Below, piece after piece: positions 32,102 through 40,584 of a DNA stretch of 63,080 nucleotides. The notes beneath the pieces are model-generated. The model worked only from the letters and a program-made list of their open reading frames with translations, ran no database searches and was not told where the DNA came from. Location: positions 1 through 63,080 of the forward strand of contig JACRDQ010000033.1 of the NCBI GenBank assembly GCA_016218545.1, given 5' to 3'. This stretch comes from Elusimicrobiota bacterium. GTDB lineage: Bacteria > Elusimicrobiota > Elusimicrobia > UBA1565 > UBA9628. How positions within the stretch are numbered: the stretch's first letter is position 1; each line of letters starts with the position of its first letter. The position numbers and the translations under genes were made by a program.

Positions 32102-33438
32102 TGGGACACCTGGCAGGCAAGGACCTCTACCGGGAGCTCGGCTCCAAGATCGACACCCTGGTCTGCCGCGCGCCCTGGAACGAGACTCTGAGGGAGATCC
32201 TCAAGAGCCTCTACACCGAGGAGGAGGCTGACCTTCTCATCCGCATGCCCTCCTTCGCCTCCACGGCGTCTGCGATCTCCCGGTCCGCCGGCCTTCCCGA
32301 GTCCAAGACCCGGACCCTGCTCGAGGCCATGGCGGTGAAAGGCCTGGTGGTGGACCTCCTGATGAAGGGAGAGTCCTACTACGTGCCTTCTCCCATGGTC
32401 ATCGGGTTCTTCGAGTTCACCATGATGAGGGCGGGCGCCGCCGCGTCGGAGTCCGGGACGCCGGACGTCAAGAAGATGGCCAGGCTCTTTCACGAGTATA
32501 TGGAGGACGGCGGGCCCTTCTACTCCGCCAACTTCGGCAAGGGGGAGCGGGTGGGCGCCATGCGGGCCCTGCCGCACGAGGGCACGGTGGCGCCTGACCA
32601 CGCCATGGAGGTGCTCGACTACGAGAAGGCCGCGGCCATCGCGGAGTCCTCGGGCAAGGCGGCCTTCGGCGTCTGCGCCTGCAGGCACAAGGCCCGGCAC
32701 CTGGGAGAGGAGCCCTGCACCGCTCCCTTGGGGGTCTGCACCTCCTTCGGCTACGCCGCGGACTATCTGGTCCGGCGCGGGCTCGCGCGCTCTGCGTCCA
32801 CGGGCGAGGTCCTCGACAGCCTGGCCCGCTCCAAGGAGCTGGGCCTGGTCCTCAACGCGGACAACGTGCAGAAGGGCGTCACCTTCATCTGCCACTGCTG
32901 CAAGTGCTGCTGCCTGGCGCTCAAGGGCATCAGCACGCACGGCTACCCCAACGCCGTGGTGACCTCGAGCTTCATCGCGTCCGTAGACGCCGCGGCCTGC
33001 GCCGGGTGCGGGGCTTGCGTCAAGGCGTGCCCGGTCGACGCCATGCGGCCGGTGCCCGGGCCGACGGAGCCGTCTGGAAAGCCCGGCCGCGGGAGCGTGG
33101 AGGTGGACGAGGGGCTCTGCCTCGGCTGCGGGGTCTGCGCGGTCAAGTGCGCCAAGGCCTGCGTGCGCCTGGTGCCGCGCAAGGCCAGGGTGCTCCACCC
33201 GGAGACCACGTTCCGCAAGGTGATCCTCTCGGCCCTGGAGCGGGGGACCCTGCAGCACCAGCTCTTCGGCGACCCGGCCAGCGTGAGCCAGGCCTTCCTC
33301 CGCGCCGCGCTCGGCGCGTTCCTGGGCCTGGGCCCGGTCCAGAAGGCGCTCATGAGCGACGCCCTGCGCTCCTCGTTCCTCAAAGCCCTGGAATCCGCCG
33401 CCCGCGAACGCGGGGACGGCTGGGCCGTGGACCTCTGA
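32101..33438 (+). CDS. 4Fe-4S dicluster ferredoxin-domain protein
   Basis: A 445-residue cytoplasmic protein. Two ferredoxin-type cluster motifs lie near residues 300-365: CAGCGACVKACP and CLGCGVCAVKCAKAC. A separate Cys-rich stretch CHCCKCCCLAL (about 265) and CACRHK (about 197) suggest a further metal site. The N-terminal 130 residues resemble a winged-helix-like fold (SAISRSAGLPESKTRTLLEA, LVVDLLMKGESYYVPSP). Proteins with this layout are common in anaerobes and may work as electron-transfer partners. It starts inside the stop of the preceding membrane protein. The redox partner is unknown. Confidence 0.85.
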   Translation: MGHLAGKDLYRELGSKIDTLVCRAPWNETLREILKSLYTEEEADLLIRMPSFASTASAISRSAGLPESKTRTLLEAMAVKGLVVDLLMKGESYYVPSPMVIGFFEFTMMRAGAAASESGTPDVKKMARLFHEYMEDGGPFYSANFGKGERVGAMRALPHEGTVAPDHAMEVLDYEKAAAIAESSGKAAFGVCACRHKARHLGEEPCTAPLGVCTSFGYAADYLVRRGLARSASTGEVLDSLARSKELGLVLNADNVQKGVTFICHCCKCCCLALKGISTHGYPNAVVTSSFIASVDAAACAGCGACVKACPVDAMRPVPGPTEPSGKPGRGSVEVDEGLCLGCGVCAVKCAKACVRLVPRKARVLHPETTFRKVILSALERGTLQHQLFGDPASVSQAFLRAALGAFLGLGPVQKALMSDALRSSFLKALESAARERGDGWAVDL

Positions 33439-33445
33439 GGCTCCG

Positions 33446-33474
33446 TTGACAGGCCTGGGGGGATATCATACAAG
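33446..33474 (+). promoter_or_regulatory. Promoter of the MBL-fold gene
   Basis: TTGACA at 33446-33451 with a 17-bp spacer to TACAAG (33469-33474), 6 nt before the ATG at 33481. TATCAT at 33464 is an alternative -10 but leaves only 12 bp. Confidence 0.5.
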
Positions 33475-33480
33475 GGGACT

Positions 33481-34323
33481 ATGAAGATCACGGTCTGGGG
33501 CGCGCGAGGGTCCGTGCCGGTTTCCGGGCCGGAGTATGTCCGCTACGGCGGGGACACCACCTGCGTGGAGGTCGAGACCTCCAAGGGCGAGACCATCATC
33601 TTCGACGGCGGCAACGGGATCCGGCCTCTGGGCAACCAGCTCGTGGCGCGCAAGAGGCGCAAGTCCCACATCCTGCTCAGCCACGCGCACTGGGACCACC
33701 TGCTGGGCTTCCCGTTCTTCAAGCCCCTCTATCGCAAGGACTCCTCCCTCGTCTTCCACGGGTGCAGGCACGCCCAGCAGTCGGTCAAGGTCTTCCTCCA
33801 GAAGACCATGCGAGCGCCCTTCTTCCCCGTGGACCTGGCCGAGGTGGCGGCGCACCTGGTCTTCAAGGAGGAGTGCCCCTCTGAGATCGAGGTCGCGGAC
33901 CTGTGCGTCACGAGCATGGCCATCTCTCACCCCAACAACGGCTACGGGTTCATCCTTCACGAGGGCAGGAAGAGCTTCGCCTTCTTTCCGGACAACGAGC
34001 TGTGCTTCAAGCACCCGGGCGGCATGGAGTTCGGCGACTACGCGCGGTTCCTGAGGGGGGTGGACGTCCTGGTGCACGACGCCGAGTTCCTGCCCAAGGA
34101 GTACGACAAGTACGCCCATGGCTGGGGGCACTCCACCTGGCCGGACGCGGTGCGGCTGGGGCTCGAGGCCGGGGTCAAGAGGATCCTGCTCTGGCACCTC
34201 AACCAGGACCGTTCCGACGAGGCCGTGGACGCCATGCTCGACGACGCGCGCCGCATGGCGGCCAAGGCCGGCTCGGACCTGCAGGTGGACATGGGCCGGG
34301 CGGGCCTGACGATCGACCTCTAG
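33481..34323 (+). CDS. MBL-fold metallohydrolase
   Basis: A 280-residue metallo-beta-lactamase fold enzyme. The metal-binding motif is SHAHWDHLLGFPFF (HxHxDH, about residue 62), with later ligands in ISHPNNGYGF, VHDAEF and the C-terminal LLWHLNQDRSD. The start ITVWGARGSVPVSGPEYVRY is typical of the group related to phosphodiesterase PhnP, RNase Z and cyclic-nucleotide phosphodiesterases. Hydrolysis of a phosphodiester is likely; the substrate is not known. Its stop codon lies in the 50-bp palindrome. Confidence 0.87.
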   Translation: MKITVWGARGSVPVSGPEYVRYGGDTTCVEVETSKGETIIFDGGNGIRPLGNQLVARKRRKSHILLSHAHWDHLLGFPFFKPLYRKDSSLVFHGCRHAQQSVKVFLQKTMRAPFFPVDLAEVAAHLVFKEECPSEIEVADLCVTSMAISHPNNGYGFILHEGRKSFAFFPDNELCFKHPGGMEFGDYARFLRGVDVLVHDAEFLPKEYDKYAHGWGHSTWPDAVRLGLEAGVKRILLWHLNQDRSDEAVDAMLDDARRMAAKAGSDLQVDMGRAGLTIDL

Positions 34324-34369
34324 GAGCCTGAGCAATCAGCGGCATGCCGCTGATTGCTCAGGCTCCTAG
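34320..34369. repeat. Perfect 50-bp palindrome across two convergent stop codons
   Basis: Positions 34320-34344 and 34345-34369 are exact reverse complements without any spacer (centre GCATGC). The TAG of the MBL gene (34321-34323) and the TAG of the MFS gene (34368-34366, minus) are symmetric copies of each other. It can form a cruciform or serve as a bidirectional terminator, although no T tract is present. Confidence 0.95.
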
Positions 34370-35691
34370 GCCAGGCTTCGGCCCTTGGTCTCTTCCCCGA
34401 GCAGGGCCACGACGACCAATCCCAGGACCACCAGGGCGGCCATGTGGCCGAACACGAGGTCCGGGCGCTTGATGCCCATGATGGCGCCCACGACGAAGGG
34501 CGCCAGGATCCCGCCCACCCTGCCGAAGCCCACGGCCCAGCCGCACCCGGTGGCGCGGACCTCGGTGGGGTAGATCTCCGGGGTGTAGGTGTAGACCACG
34601 CCCCAGGCCCCGAGGTTGAAGAAGGAGATCAGGCTCCCCCAGGCCATGATGGAGGCCGGAGTCCCGGCGAGGCTCCCGAAGCCCCAGCAGGAGGCTGCGC
34701 AGCCCAGCATGTAGGCGATGAGCACGGGCTTCCTGCCGAAACGGTCCACGAGCAGGGCCGCGCTGAAGTAGCCCGGGATCTGGGCCGCGGTGATGATGAG
34801 GACGTAGCCGAAGGTCTTGACCACGGTGTGCCCGCCCGCGACCAGGATGGAAGGCAGCCATATGAAGATGCCGTAGTAGGAGTAGACCATCACGAACCAC
34901 AGCACCCAGAGCATGAGGGTGCGCTTGAAGCTCTCTCCTAGCCAGAGGGCCAGGAAGGACTGCGTCACGGAGGCTCCCGCAGCCTGGGCGGGGGAGGGCT
35001 CGAGCGCGGCGTGGGGCTCGCCGCAGGCCTCCTCGACCCGCCGGACCACGGCCTTGGCCTCCTCCCACCGGCCGGCATTGGCGAGGAAGCGCGGGGACTC
35101 GGGCACGGAACTGCGCAGGTAGAGGGTGTAGAGCGCGGGCAGCGAGCCCAGGAAGAAGGCGGCCCGCCACCCGATGCTCGGGTCGAGCCTCGGGATGAGG
35201 AGGAAGGCCACGACCGCGGCCACGGCCCAGCCCAGGGCCCAGAAGCTCTCCAGGAACACGACCAGCTTGCCGCGGTGGCTCTTGGGCGAGAACTCGCTCA
35301 CCAGGGCGCTCGCCACCGGAAGTTCCCCGCCCAGGCCGAATCCCACCCAGAAGCGCAGGACCAGCAGGGAGGCCAGGCCTCCTGCCAGGCCGCAGAGCCC
35401 GGTCGCCACGCTGAACAGGGCGAGGGTCGCCATGAAGAGGTTCTTGCGGCCGTAGCGGTCCGCGAGCATGCCTGAGGCGATGGCGCCGAAGAACATGCCG
35501 GCCATGCCCACGGAGCCCACCCAGCCGATCTGCCGGGCCTCGAGGGCCCACTCCTTGGCGAGCACGGCCAGGACGAAGGAGACCAGGCCCGAGTCCATGG
35601 CGTCGAAGAGCCAGCCCAGGCCCGAGGCGGCCGCGAGCTTCCAATGGAAGGGCCGCAGCGGGAGGGAGTCGAGCCGTTCGCCGATGGTCAT
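34366..35691 (-). CDS. MFS transporter, sugar/nicotinate-porter-like
   Basis: A 441-residue inner-membrane transporter with 12 predicted helices. MFS motifs: GMLADRYGRKN (loop 2-3, about residue 75), PESPRFLANAGRWEEAK (before the central loop, typical of the SP/SV2 and NiaP-like families), LLVDRFGRKPVLI (loop 8-9) and YTPEIYPTEVRATGCG. Resembles NiaP-type nicotinate or organic-acid transporters. Substrate not decided. It ends in the 50-bp palindrome and is 18 nt downstream of the PorV-like gene, so may belong to that transcript. Confidence 0.87.
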   Translation of the reverse strand: MTIGERLDSLPLRPFHWKLAAASGLGWLFDAMDSGLVSFVLAVLAKEWALEARQIGWVGSVGMAGMFFGAIASGMLADRYGRKNLFMATLALFSVATGLCGLAGGLASLLVLRFWVGFGLGGELPVASALVSEFSPKSHRGKLVVFLESFWALGWAVAAVVAFLLIPRLDPSIGWRAAFFLGSLPALYTLYLRSSVPESPRFLANAGRWEEAKAVVRRVEEACGEPHAALEPSPAQAAGASVTQSFLALWLGESFKRTLMLWVLWFVMVYSYYGIFIWLPSILVAGGHTVVKTFGYVLIITAAQIPGYFSAALLVDRFGRKPVLIAYMLGCAASCWGFGSLAGTPASIMAWGSLISFFNLGAWGVVYTYTPEIYPTEVRATGCGWAVGFGRVGGILAPFVVGAIMGIKRPDLVFGHMAALVVLGLVVVALLGEETKGRSLA

Positions 35692-35709
35692 GGGGTCGGA
35701 TGCCCGGAC

Positions 35710-36657
35710 CTAGAAATCGAAGGTCAGGGAAAGGCGGTGGGCCTGGCCGAGGCCGCCCAGGGGCAGGAAGGCGTAGTCCACGGACATGCCGTGGAACGCG
35801 GCGCCCACGCCCGCGGAGACGCTGGAGAAGCCCTCGATGTCGCCGATGGACACGGCATTGAACCCGGCGCGGCCGGACAAGCTCACGGCCGGGCTCACGG
35901 TCCAGGAGTACTCGGTGCCCAGGGCCGGATAGAGCCTGTTGTGCCTGGGGAAGACGATGTCGCAGGTCGCGCGCCAGCCTGGGAGCAGCTTCCACGCGGT
36001 CCCGAACCTGAAGGCCAGGGGAAGAGGGGCGTACTCGCGCTCGTACTTGAGGCCGCGGCCGAGGTTCGTCACGGTGAAGGCGGCGCGGAGGCGCTCGAAG
36101 TACTCCGGGGTCAGCAGGCCGATGTCGAAGGCGGCCGTGTTATCGTGGTCCAGGATCGCTCCCCGGACGAACTTGGCCGAGAACCCGACCGAGACTCCGT
36201 TGAGGTCGTCCATCAATTCGATGTCGCGGAAGGTGTTGGCGTAGCCGAGGGACAGGGCCAGGCCGTAGGGTCTGAACTCGCCCAGGTCCCCGCCCGCGTC
36301 ATCCGTCCTGGGGATGGGGCCTGCGGAGAAGAACTGGGCGCCGAGCCCGAGGGCCCCCCAGTCCCCGAGGTTCTGCGCCCCGGCCGCGTAGTCGAAGTAG
36401 CTGTCCGCCACGTAGGAGGCGTGCATCAGGGTGGCGGAGCGGCTCTTGATGCGCGTGAGGGCCGCGGGATTCCAGTAGAGCGCCGAGGCCTCGTCCGCGG
36501 CCGCGGCGTAGGCCTCGCCCATGGCAGCGGCCCTGGCGCCTGGCGCGAGTTGGAGGAACTCTCCCGTGTTGATCCCCTTGGCGCCCTGGTCGAAGTTCGC
36601 GGCTGCCGCCAACGAGGCCAGGAGGCCGGTCAGGAGGGCCTGCGCGAGGAGCATCAT
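35710..36657 (-). CDS. PorV/PorQ-family outer-membrane barrel
   Basis: A 315-residue outer-membrane beta-barrel. Signal peptide MMLLAQALLTGLLASLAAAA, then the family hallmark EFLQLAPGARAAAMGEAYAA and ASALYWNPAALTRI, followed by alternating strands and an aromatic C-terminus (LSLTFDF). PorV-type proteins act as shuttles in type IX secretion of Bacteroidota, and related proteins are common in Elusimicrobiota and others. The start overlaps the last codons of the secreted propeller gene, so the two are coupled. This supports the idea that the upstream protein is its cargo. Confidence 0.85.
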   Translation of the reverse strand: MMLLAQALLTGLLASLAAAANFDQGAKGINTGEFLQLAPGARAAAMGEAYAAAADEASALYWNPAALTRIKSRSATLMHASYVADSYFDYAAGAQNLGDWGALGLGAQFFSAGPIPRTDDAGGDLGEFRPYGLALSLGYANTFRDIELMDDLNGVSVGFSAKFVRGAILDHDNTAAFDIGLLTPEYFERLRAAFTVTNLGRGLKYEREYAPLPLAFRFGTAWKLLPGWRATCDIVFPRHNRLYPALGTEYSWTVSPAVSLSGRAGFNAVSIGDIEGFSSVSAGVGAAFHGMSVDYAFLPLGGLGQAHRLSLTFDF

Positions 36658-39056
36658 CGCTGGATGGCCGCCTTGATGACCTTCTTGTTCCCGTTGCCCT
36701 TGAGGTGGACCAGGTAGACCCCGCTCCCCACGGCCAGGCCGAACTGGTTCTTTCCGTCCCAGGAGGCCATGCCCGCGCCGTTGGCCCGGAGCTTGGCCAC
36801 GACCTCGCCCCTGAAGGTGTAGACCCAGAGTTCGGCGTCCACGGGCAGGTTGATGAAGGACATGGAGGTCTGTCCCGTGGAGGGCCGCCACGGGTTGGGG
36901 AAGACCTTGGTCTGGTCGAACCCGGAGGACGGGACCGACGCCATGATCTGGAAGGTGGACAGGTGGTTCGTGCGGGCTGAGACGCGGTGGTCCCCTGCCC
37001 CGGAATGCAGCGGCACCCAGGAGCGGTGCTCGACGTCATAGCGCGCGATGAAGAGCCTGCTGACGTCCAGGCCGGCCACGTCCGCGTCGCGGTACGGGAT
37101 GGAGAGCTCGACCGGGACGGACGGCTGGAGCCCGTTGGAGACCAGGATCTCCACGCCAACGGCCGTGCCGGTCATGGTCCCGTCAGGGGCCGGGAAGGTC
37201 CCGGCGGCGCTGACCGTCACGTCCGTGCCCACGGTGCCGAAGGTCCCGGCCGGGAGGAACACGTTCAGGACGCCGGCCATGGTGTTGATGGAGATGCTCT
37301 GCGACTCTCCGGGGGTCACGGTGGCTTGGGCGCTGTACACGGGCTGGGTGCAGGTGTTGATGGTCACGTCGTAGCCGCTGTACACGCTGTTGCCGTTGGC
37401 CGAGCGGATGGCGAAGTAATAGGTGGTCAGTCCCGCCAGCTGGGTGAGGGTCGCGGTCTCGGTCGTGACCGTGACCGTGGCCGTGCTCCCGTCCGTGATC
37501 CAGTAGGAGACGACATAGGTCGTGCCGATCGGGTTGGAGTTGGGGGTCCATGTGAGGGTCAGGGAGGAACCGTTGACCTGGTGGAACGCGCTGCCGTAGG
37601 GCGAGGTGGAGGCGGTGTACAGGGTCACGGCCGTCGAGGTCGTGGCGCCCAGCTCGTTGAAGGCGGCCAGGTAGCGGGTGTAGGCCGTGTTCGTGGAGAG
37701 GAGAGTCGTGCCCCAGATCGCGGTCTCGTTGAAGGAGAGGGTGGCGGCGCTCAGGTCCCCGGAGATGTTGCCCGAGGTGGAATTGAGGAGCCGGTAGCCC
37801 GCGGCATTGCTCGTGGAGGCCCAGGTCCAGGCGATGCTCGAGACTCCGAGCGCCGTCCCGGAGAAGGAGGGCTGGCTCGGGAGCACGCTCGAGGAGCGCC
37901 AGACCGCGGCGCCCACGGCGTCGTTGCGGATGCCCGCGTACACGAAGGTGTCGGTGGACACGAAGTCCGAGGCCCCGACATTGGTCGCGGTGCCGAATCC
38001 CGGGGCTCCGGAGAGGCCGAAGGTCGTGCCGTCCGTGCTCCGGTAGACCCTGGTCCCGTCCAGGGCCGTGGAGTCGAGGGTGCCGGCCCAGAGGAACCCT
38101 CCGTAGGTCGCCAGGGACTCGATGGCGAAGTGCCCGGCCGCGGAGAAGCGGTCCGCGGCATTGCCGTCCGAGGAGAAGAGCTGGGTCCACGGCCCGCTGA
38201 CCGGGTCAGCCGTGCGCCAGAGCTGGACGCCGGCCGAGTTGTGCGCCGCGGCGTAGAGGTAGCCGTTGAAGTACTCCATGTCGGAGATGGAGTAGGTGTT
38301 GGCGCTGAAGGTGTTCGAGGCCACGAGGATCTGGGTGAAGACCACGCCGTCCGTAGAGCGCCAGATCTGGCCCTGCCCGGTCTGGAGGCGCGACCCCAAG
38401 CCCACGTAGAGCGTGGCCCCGACCGTGAGCATGGAATTGACGTCCATGTTCCTGGCGCCGATCCCGAACCCGGTGGTCGAGATCTGGGTCCACTGGTCGA
38501 GCCCCGAGCCCGTGGAGGTGCGCCAGAGCTCGCCGCCGTTGGTGTTGCTTACCCCGATATAGAGCCTGCTGCCGTAGAGCGCGTGGGACTCGACTCCGCG
38601 CATGTCCAGGCTGAGGGTCGTGGCCGAGGAGAAGACCAGGGTCCAGGGGTCCGCGCCCGTGGGGCTGCGGTAGACCCTGCCCTGGGTCTGGTGCTTGGTC
38701 ACGCCCGCGAACAATGCGCCCCCGAAGGAGGCCAGCCAGGACACGGCGCGGTTGTCCGTGCCGAAGCCGTCGAACCCCGAGGTGTTGGCTTGGTTCCAGT
38801 CGAACCCGGTGGAGGAGCGCCAGACTTGCGCCCCGGTCGCGGTGTTGGAGGTCCCGTAGTAGACGTAGGAGTTCGCCCCGTCGTAGAAGGTCGTGCCCGC
38901 GGAGAGGACCTTGTTGTCGGCGCTGCCAAAGCCATTGGTCGTGACCTTGCCCCAGGTCTGGGCCCGGCCGGCGACAGGCAGGATGGAAAGGATGAGGCTC
39001 GAAGCGAGGAAGATGACGGCGCCTTTGAAGGGCTGAGAGGCCCGGGCCGGAATCAC
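36654..39056 (-). CDS. Secreted beta-propeller protein with FlgD-like C-terminal tail
   Basis: An 800-residue secreted protein. Signal peptide GAVIFLASSLILSILPVAGRAQ. Residues about 35-400 hold repeated beta-propeller blades with the recurrent phrase VWRSS/LWRTS/VYRST. A fibronectin-III-like region (about 400-590) and a beta domain (GESQSISINTMAGVLNVFLP) follow. The C-terminal 80 residues (KVFPNPWRPSTGQTSMSFIN, then VYTFRGEVV, SWDGKNQFGLAVGSGVYLVH) match the FlgD-like/T9SS sorting-tail fold. GTG at 39056 chosen: a TATCAT box ends 7 nt upstream (leaderless) and the signal peptide starts there. Surface protein; ligand unknown. Confidence 0.85.
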   Translation of the reverse strand: MIPARASQPFKGAVIFLASSLILSILPVAGRAQTWGKVTTNGFGSADNKVLSAGTTFYDGANSYVYYGTSNTATGAQVWRSSTGFDWNQANTSGFDGFGTDNRAVSWLASFGGALFAGVTKHQTQGRVYRSPTGADPWTLVFSSATTLSLDMRGVESHALYGSRLYIGVSNTNGGELWRTSTGSGLDQWTQISTTGFGIGARNMDVNSMLTVGATLYVGLGSRLQTGQGQIWRSTDGVVFTQILVASNTFSANTYSISDMEYFNGYLYAAAHNSAGVQLWRTADPVSGPWTQLFSSDGNAADRFSAAGHFAIESLATYGGFLWAGTLDSTALDGTRVYRSTDGTTFGLSGAPGFGTATNVGASDFVSTDTFVYAGIRNDAVGAAVWRSSSVLPSQPSFSGTALGVSSIAWTWASTSNAAGYRLLNSTSGNISGDLSAATLSFNETAIWGTTLLSTNTAYTRYLAAFNELGATTSTAVTLYTASTSPYGSAFHQVNGSSLTLTWTPNSNPIGTTYVVSYWITDGSTATVTVTTETATLTQLAGLTTYYFAIRSANGNSVYSGYDVTINTCTQPVYSAQATVTPGESQSISINTMAGVLNVFLPAGTFGTVGTDVTVSAAGTFPAPDGTMTGTAVGVEILVSNGLQPSVPVELSIPYRDADVAGLDVSRLFIARYDVEHRSWVPLHSGAGDHRVSARTNHLSTFQIMASVPSSGFDQTKVFPNPWRPSTGQTSMSFINLPVDAELWVYTFRGEVVAKLRANGAGMASWDGKNQFGLAVGSGVYLVHLKGNGNKKVIKAAIQR

Positions 39057-39063
39057 GGGCTCA

Positions 39064-39069
39064 ATGATA
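39064..39069 (-). promoter_or_regulatory. -10 box of the propeller gene
   Basis: TATCAT on the minus strand (39069-39064), 7 nt before the GTG at 39056. Confidence 0.5.
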
Positions 39070-39096
39070 ACACATTTCCCGTCTATTGTTCCGTGC

Positions 39097-39276
39097 TCAA
39101 GGCCGGGAGTGCGGGGAAGACCTGCCATAATGCTCCCTCCACGCTTTCCTGAAAGGGCACCACGTGCCGTGCCACTCCACGAGCCTGGCGAACCAGGACC
39201 CGGGATGCTCCCTGGTGCGGCTGCACACGGGGCAGTGCTCGCAGTGGTCTGCCATGAGGTCTTTCAGGCGGGACAT
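39097..39276 (-). CDS. Small Cys/His-rich protein coupled to the MFS gene
   Basis: A 59-residue protein: MADHCEHCPVCSRTREHPGS then WFARLVEWHGTWCPFRKAWR. Four Cys and four or five His suggest a small zinc-binding fold. Its ATG at 39276 lies inside the last codons of the upstream MFS gene (13-nt overlap) with AGGAA before it, so it is translationally coupled. It is not a membrane protein. I know no characterised family member. Confidence 0.62.
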   Translation of the reverse strand: MSRLKDLMADHCEHCPVCSRTREHPGSWFARLVEWHGTWCPFRKAWREHYGRSSPHSRP

Positions 39277-40493
39277 GAGGGTTCCTGTTTTCCGGACGGC
39301 ATGGCCAGGACCAGGACGCAAGAGGCCAGGCCGCAGCACGCGGCGAGGATGAAAGGCGCGGACGGCGACACGTGCGTCCAAAGCAGGCCTGCCATGCCGC
39401 TGGCGGCGAAGGCGAGGACCCCGGTCGAGCCCTGGAACACGCCCATGGCCGTGCCGCGGTTCGAGGACACGCTGAGGTCTGCGACCATGGCCTTGGCCAC
39501 GTTCTCGGTGAACGCGGCGTAGAGGCCGTAGGCCGCGAAGAGCAGCCACAGGGCGCTCAGCGAGGAGGCCAGGCCGAAGCCCAGGTACACGCCGGAGAAG
39601 ATCAGGAGGCCGCACGCCAGGGTCTTGCGCCTGCCGATATGGTCCGAGAGCCAGCCTGCCGGCATGGCTGCCAGGGCGTAGACGATGTTGTAGCCCACAT
39701 AGGCGAGGATGATGGAGGTGGTGGAGAAGCCCGAGTCCTTGGCCTTGAGCAGGATGAAGACGTCGCTCGAGTTGCCCAGGCAGAAGACCGCGTAGGAGCC
39801 CAGGAAACGCTTGAACTCCGAGGATAGGGCGGGTGGCGCGGTCAAGGCCGGAGGCCGAGCGCCCTGGACGCCGTCTGGAAGGGCGGGGGCGTCCAAGGGC
39901 CGGAGCTCCTGGACCAGGAGCGAGAGCACGAGGACTCCCAGGACAGCAGGGATGAAGGCGATGATGAAGACGCTCTGGTAGCTGAGGCGCCGGCCTTCCA
40001 ATAGATAGAGGGCGACCAGGGGCCCGACGGCAGCTCCCAGGGTGTCCATGGCCCGGTGGAACCCGAAGGCCTTGCCCCAGTGGGCCCGGTCGGTCGAGTC
40101 CGCGATGAGGGCGTCGCGCGCCGAGCTCCTGATGCCCTTGCCCGTGCGGTCCAGGAAGCGCGCCAGGAACACGAGGTGCCAGGTCGAGGCCAGGGCCAGG
40201 AGGGGCTTGCTCAACGAGGAGATGCCGTAGCCCCAGACCGCGAAGGGCTTCCTCCTCCTGGTATGGTCCGACCACCAGCCCCCGCCCGCCTTGAGCAGGC
40301 TCGCCGTGGCCTCGGCCACGCCCTCGATGAGCCCCACCACGCTCATGGGCGCGTTCAAGACTCCTGTCAGGAAAAGGGGAAGGATGGGATAGAGCATCTC
40401 GCTGGAGATGTCGGTCAGGCCGCTCACCACGCCGAGGAGCACAACGTTGCGCGAGAGGCCCTGCTTCCAGGACGAGAGGCGTTCGAGGATCAT
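39264..40493 (-). CDS. MFS transporter
   Basis: A 409-residue, 12-helix major-facilitator protein. The N-terminal half has GVVSGLTDISSEMLYPILPL, FLARFLDRTGKGIRSSARDA and the usual charged loop; the second half has PAGWLSDHIGRRKTLACGLL (loop 8-9). The RTGKGIR segment is found in a widespread subgroup of uncharacterised prokaryotic MFS exporters. ATG at 40493 placed after a TATTTT-type -10 (near 40514). A small Cys/His-rich gene is coupled to its 3' end. Substrate unknown. Confidence 0.87.
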   Translation of the reverse strand: MILERLSSWKQGLSRNVVLLGVVSGLTDISSEMLYPILPLFLTGVLNAPMSVVGLIEGVAEATASLLKAGGGWWSDHTRRRKPFAVWGYGISSLSKPLLALASTWHLVFLARFLDRTGKGIRSSARDALIADSTDRAHWGKAFGFHRAMDTLGAAVGPLVALYLLEGRRLSYQSVFIIAFIPAVLGVLVLSLLVQELRPLDAPALPDGVQGARPPALTAPPALSSEFKRFLGSYAVFCLGNSSDVFILLKAKDSGFSTTSIILAYVGYNIVYALAAMPAGWLSDHIGRRKTLACGLLIFSGVYLGFGLASSLSALWLLFAAYGLYAAFTENVAKAMVADLSVSSNRGTAMGVFQGSTGVLAFAASGMAGLLWTHVSPSAPFILAACCGLASCVLVLAMPSGKQEPSCPA

Positions 40494-40570
40494 GGCGTGC
40501 CGGGGGGATAAAATAGCATGCTGGGGCCGGGTCCGCAACGCGGGCGCGGCGCAGGACAGGCGGAATTGAG

Positions 40571-40576
40571 TACAAT
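40571..40576 (+). promoter_or_regulatory. -10 box of the amgK-like gene
   Basis: TACAAT ends 8 nt before the ATG at 40585, a near-leaderless arrangement. Confidence 0.5.
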
Positions 40577-40584
40577 GGTCGTGC

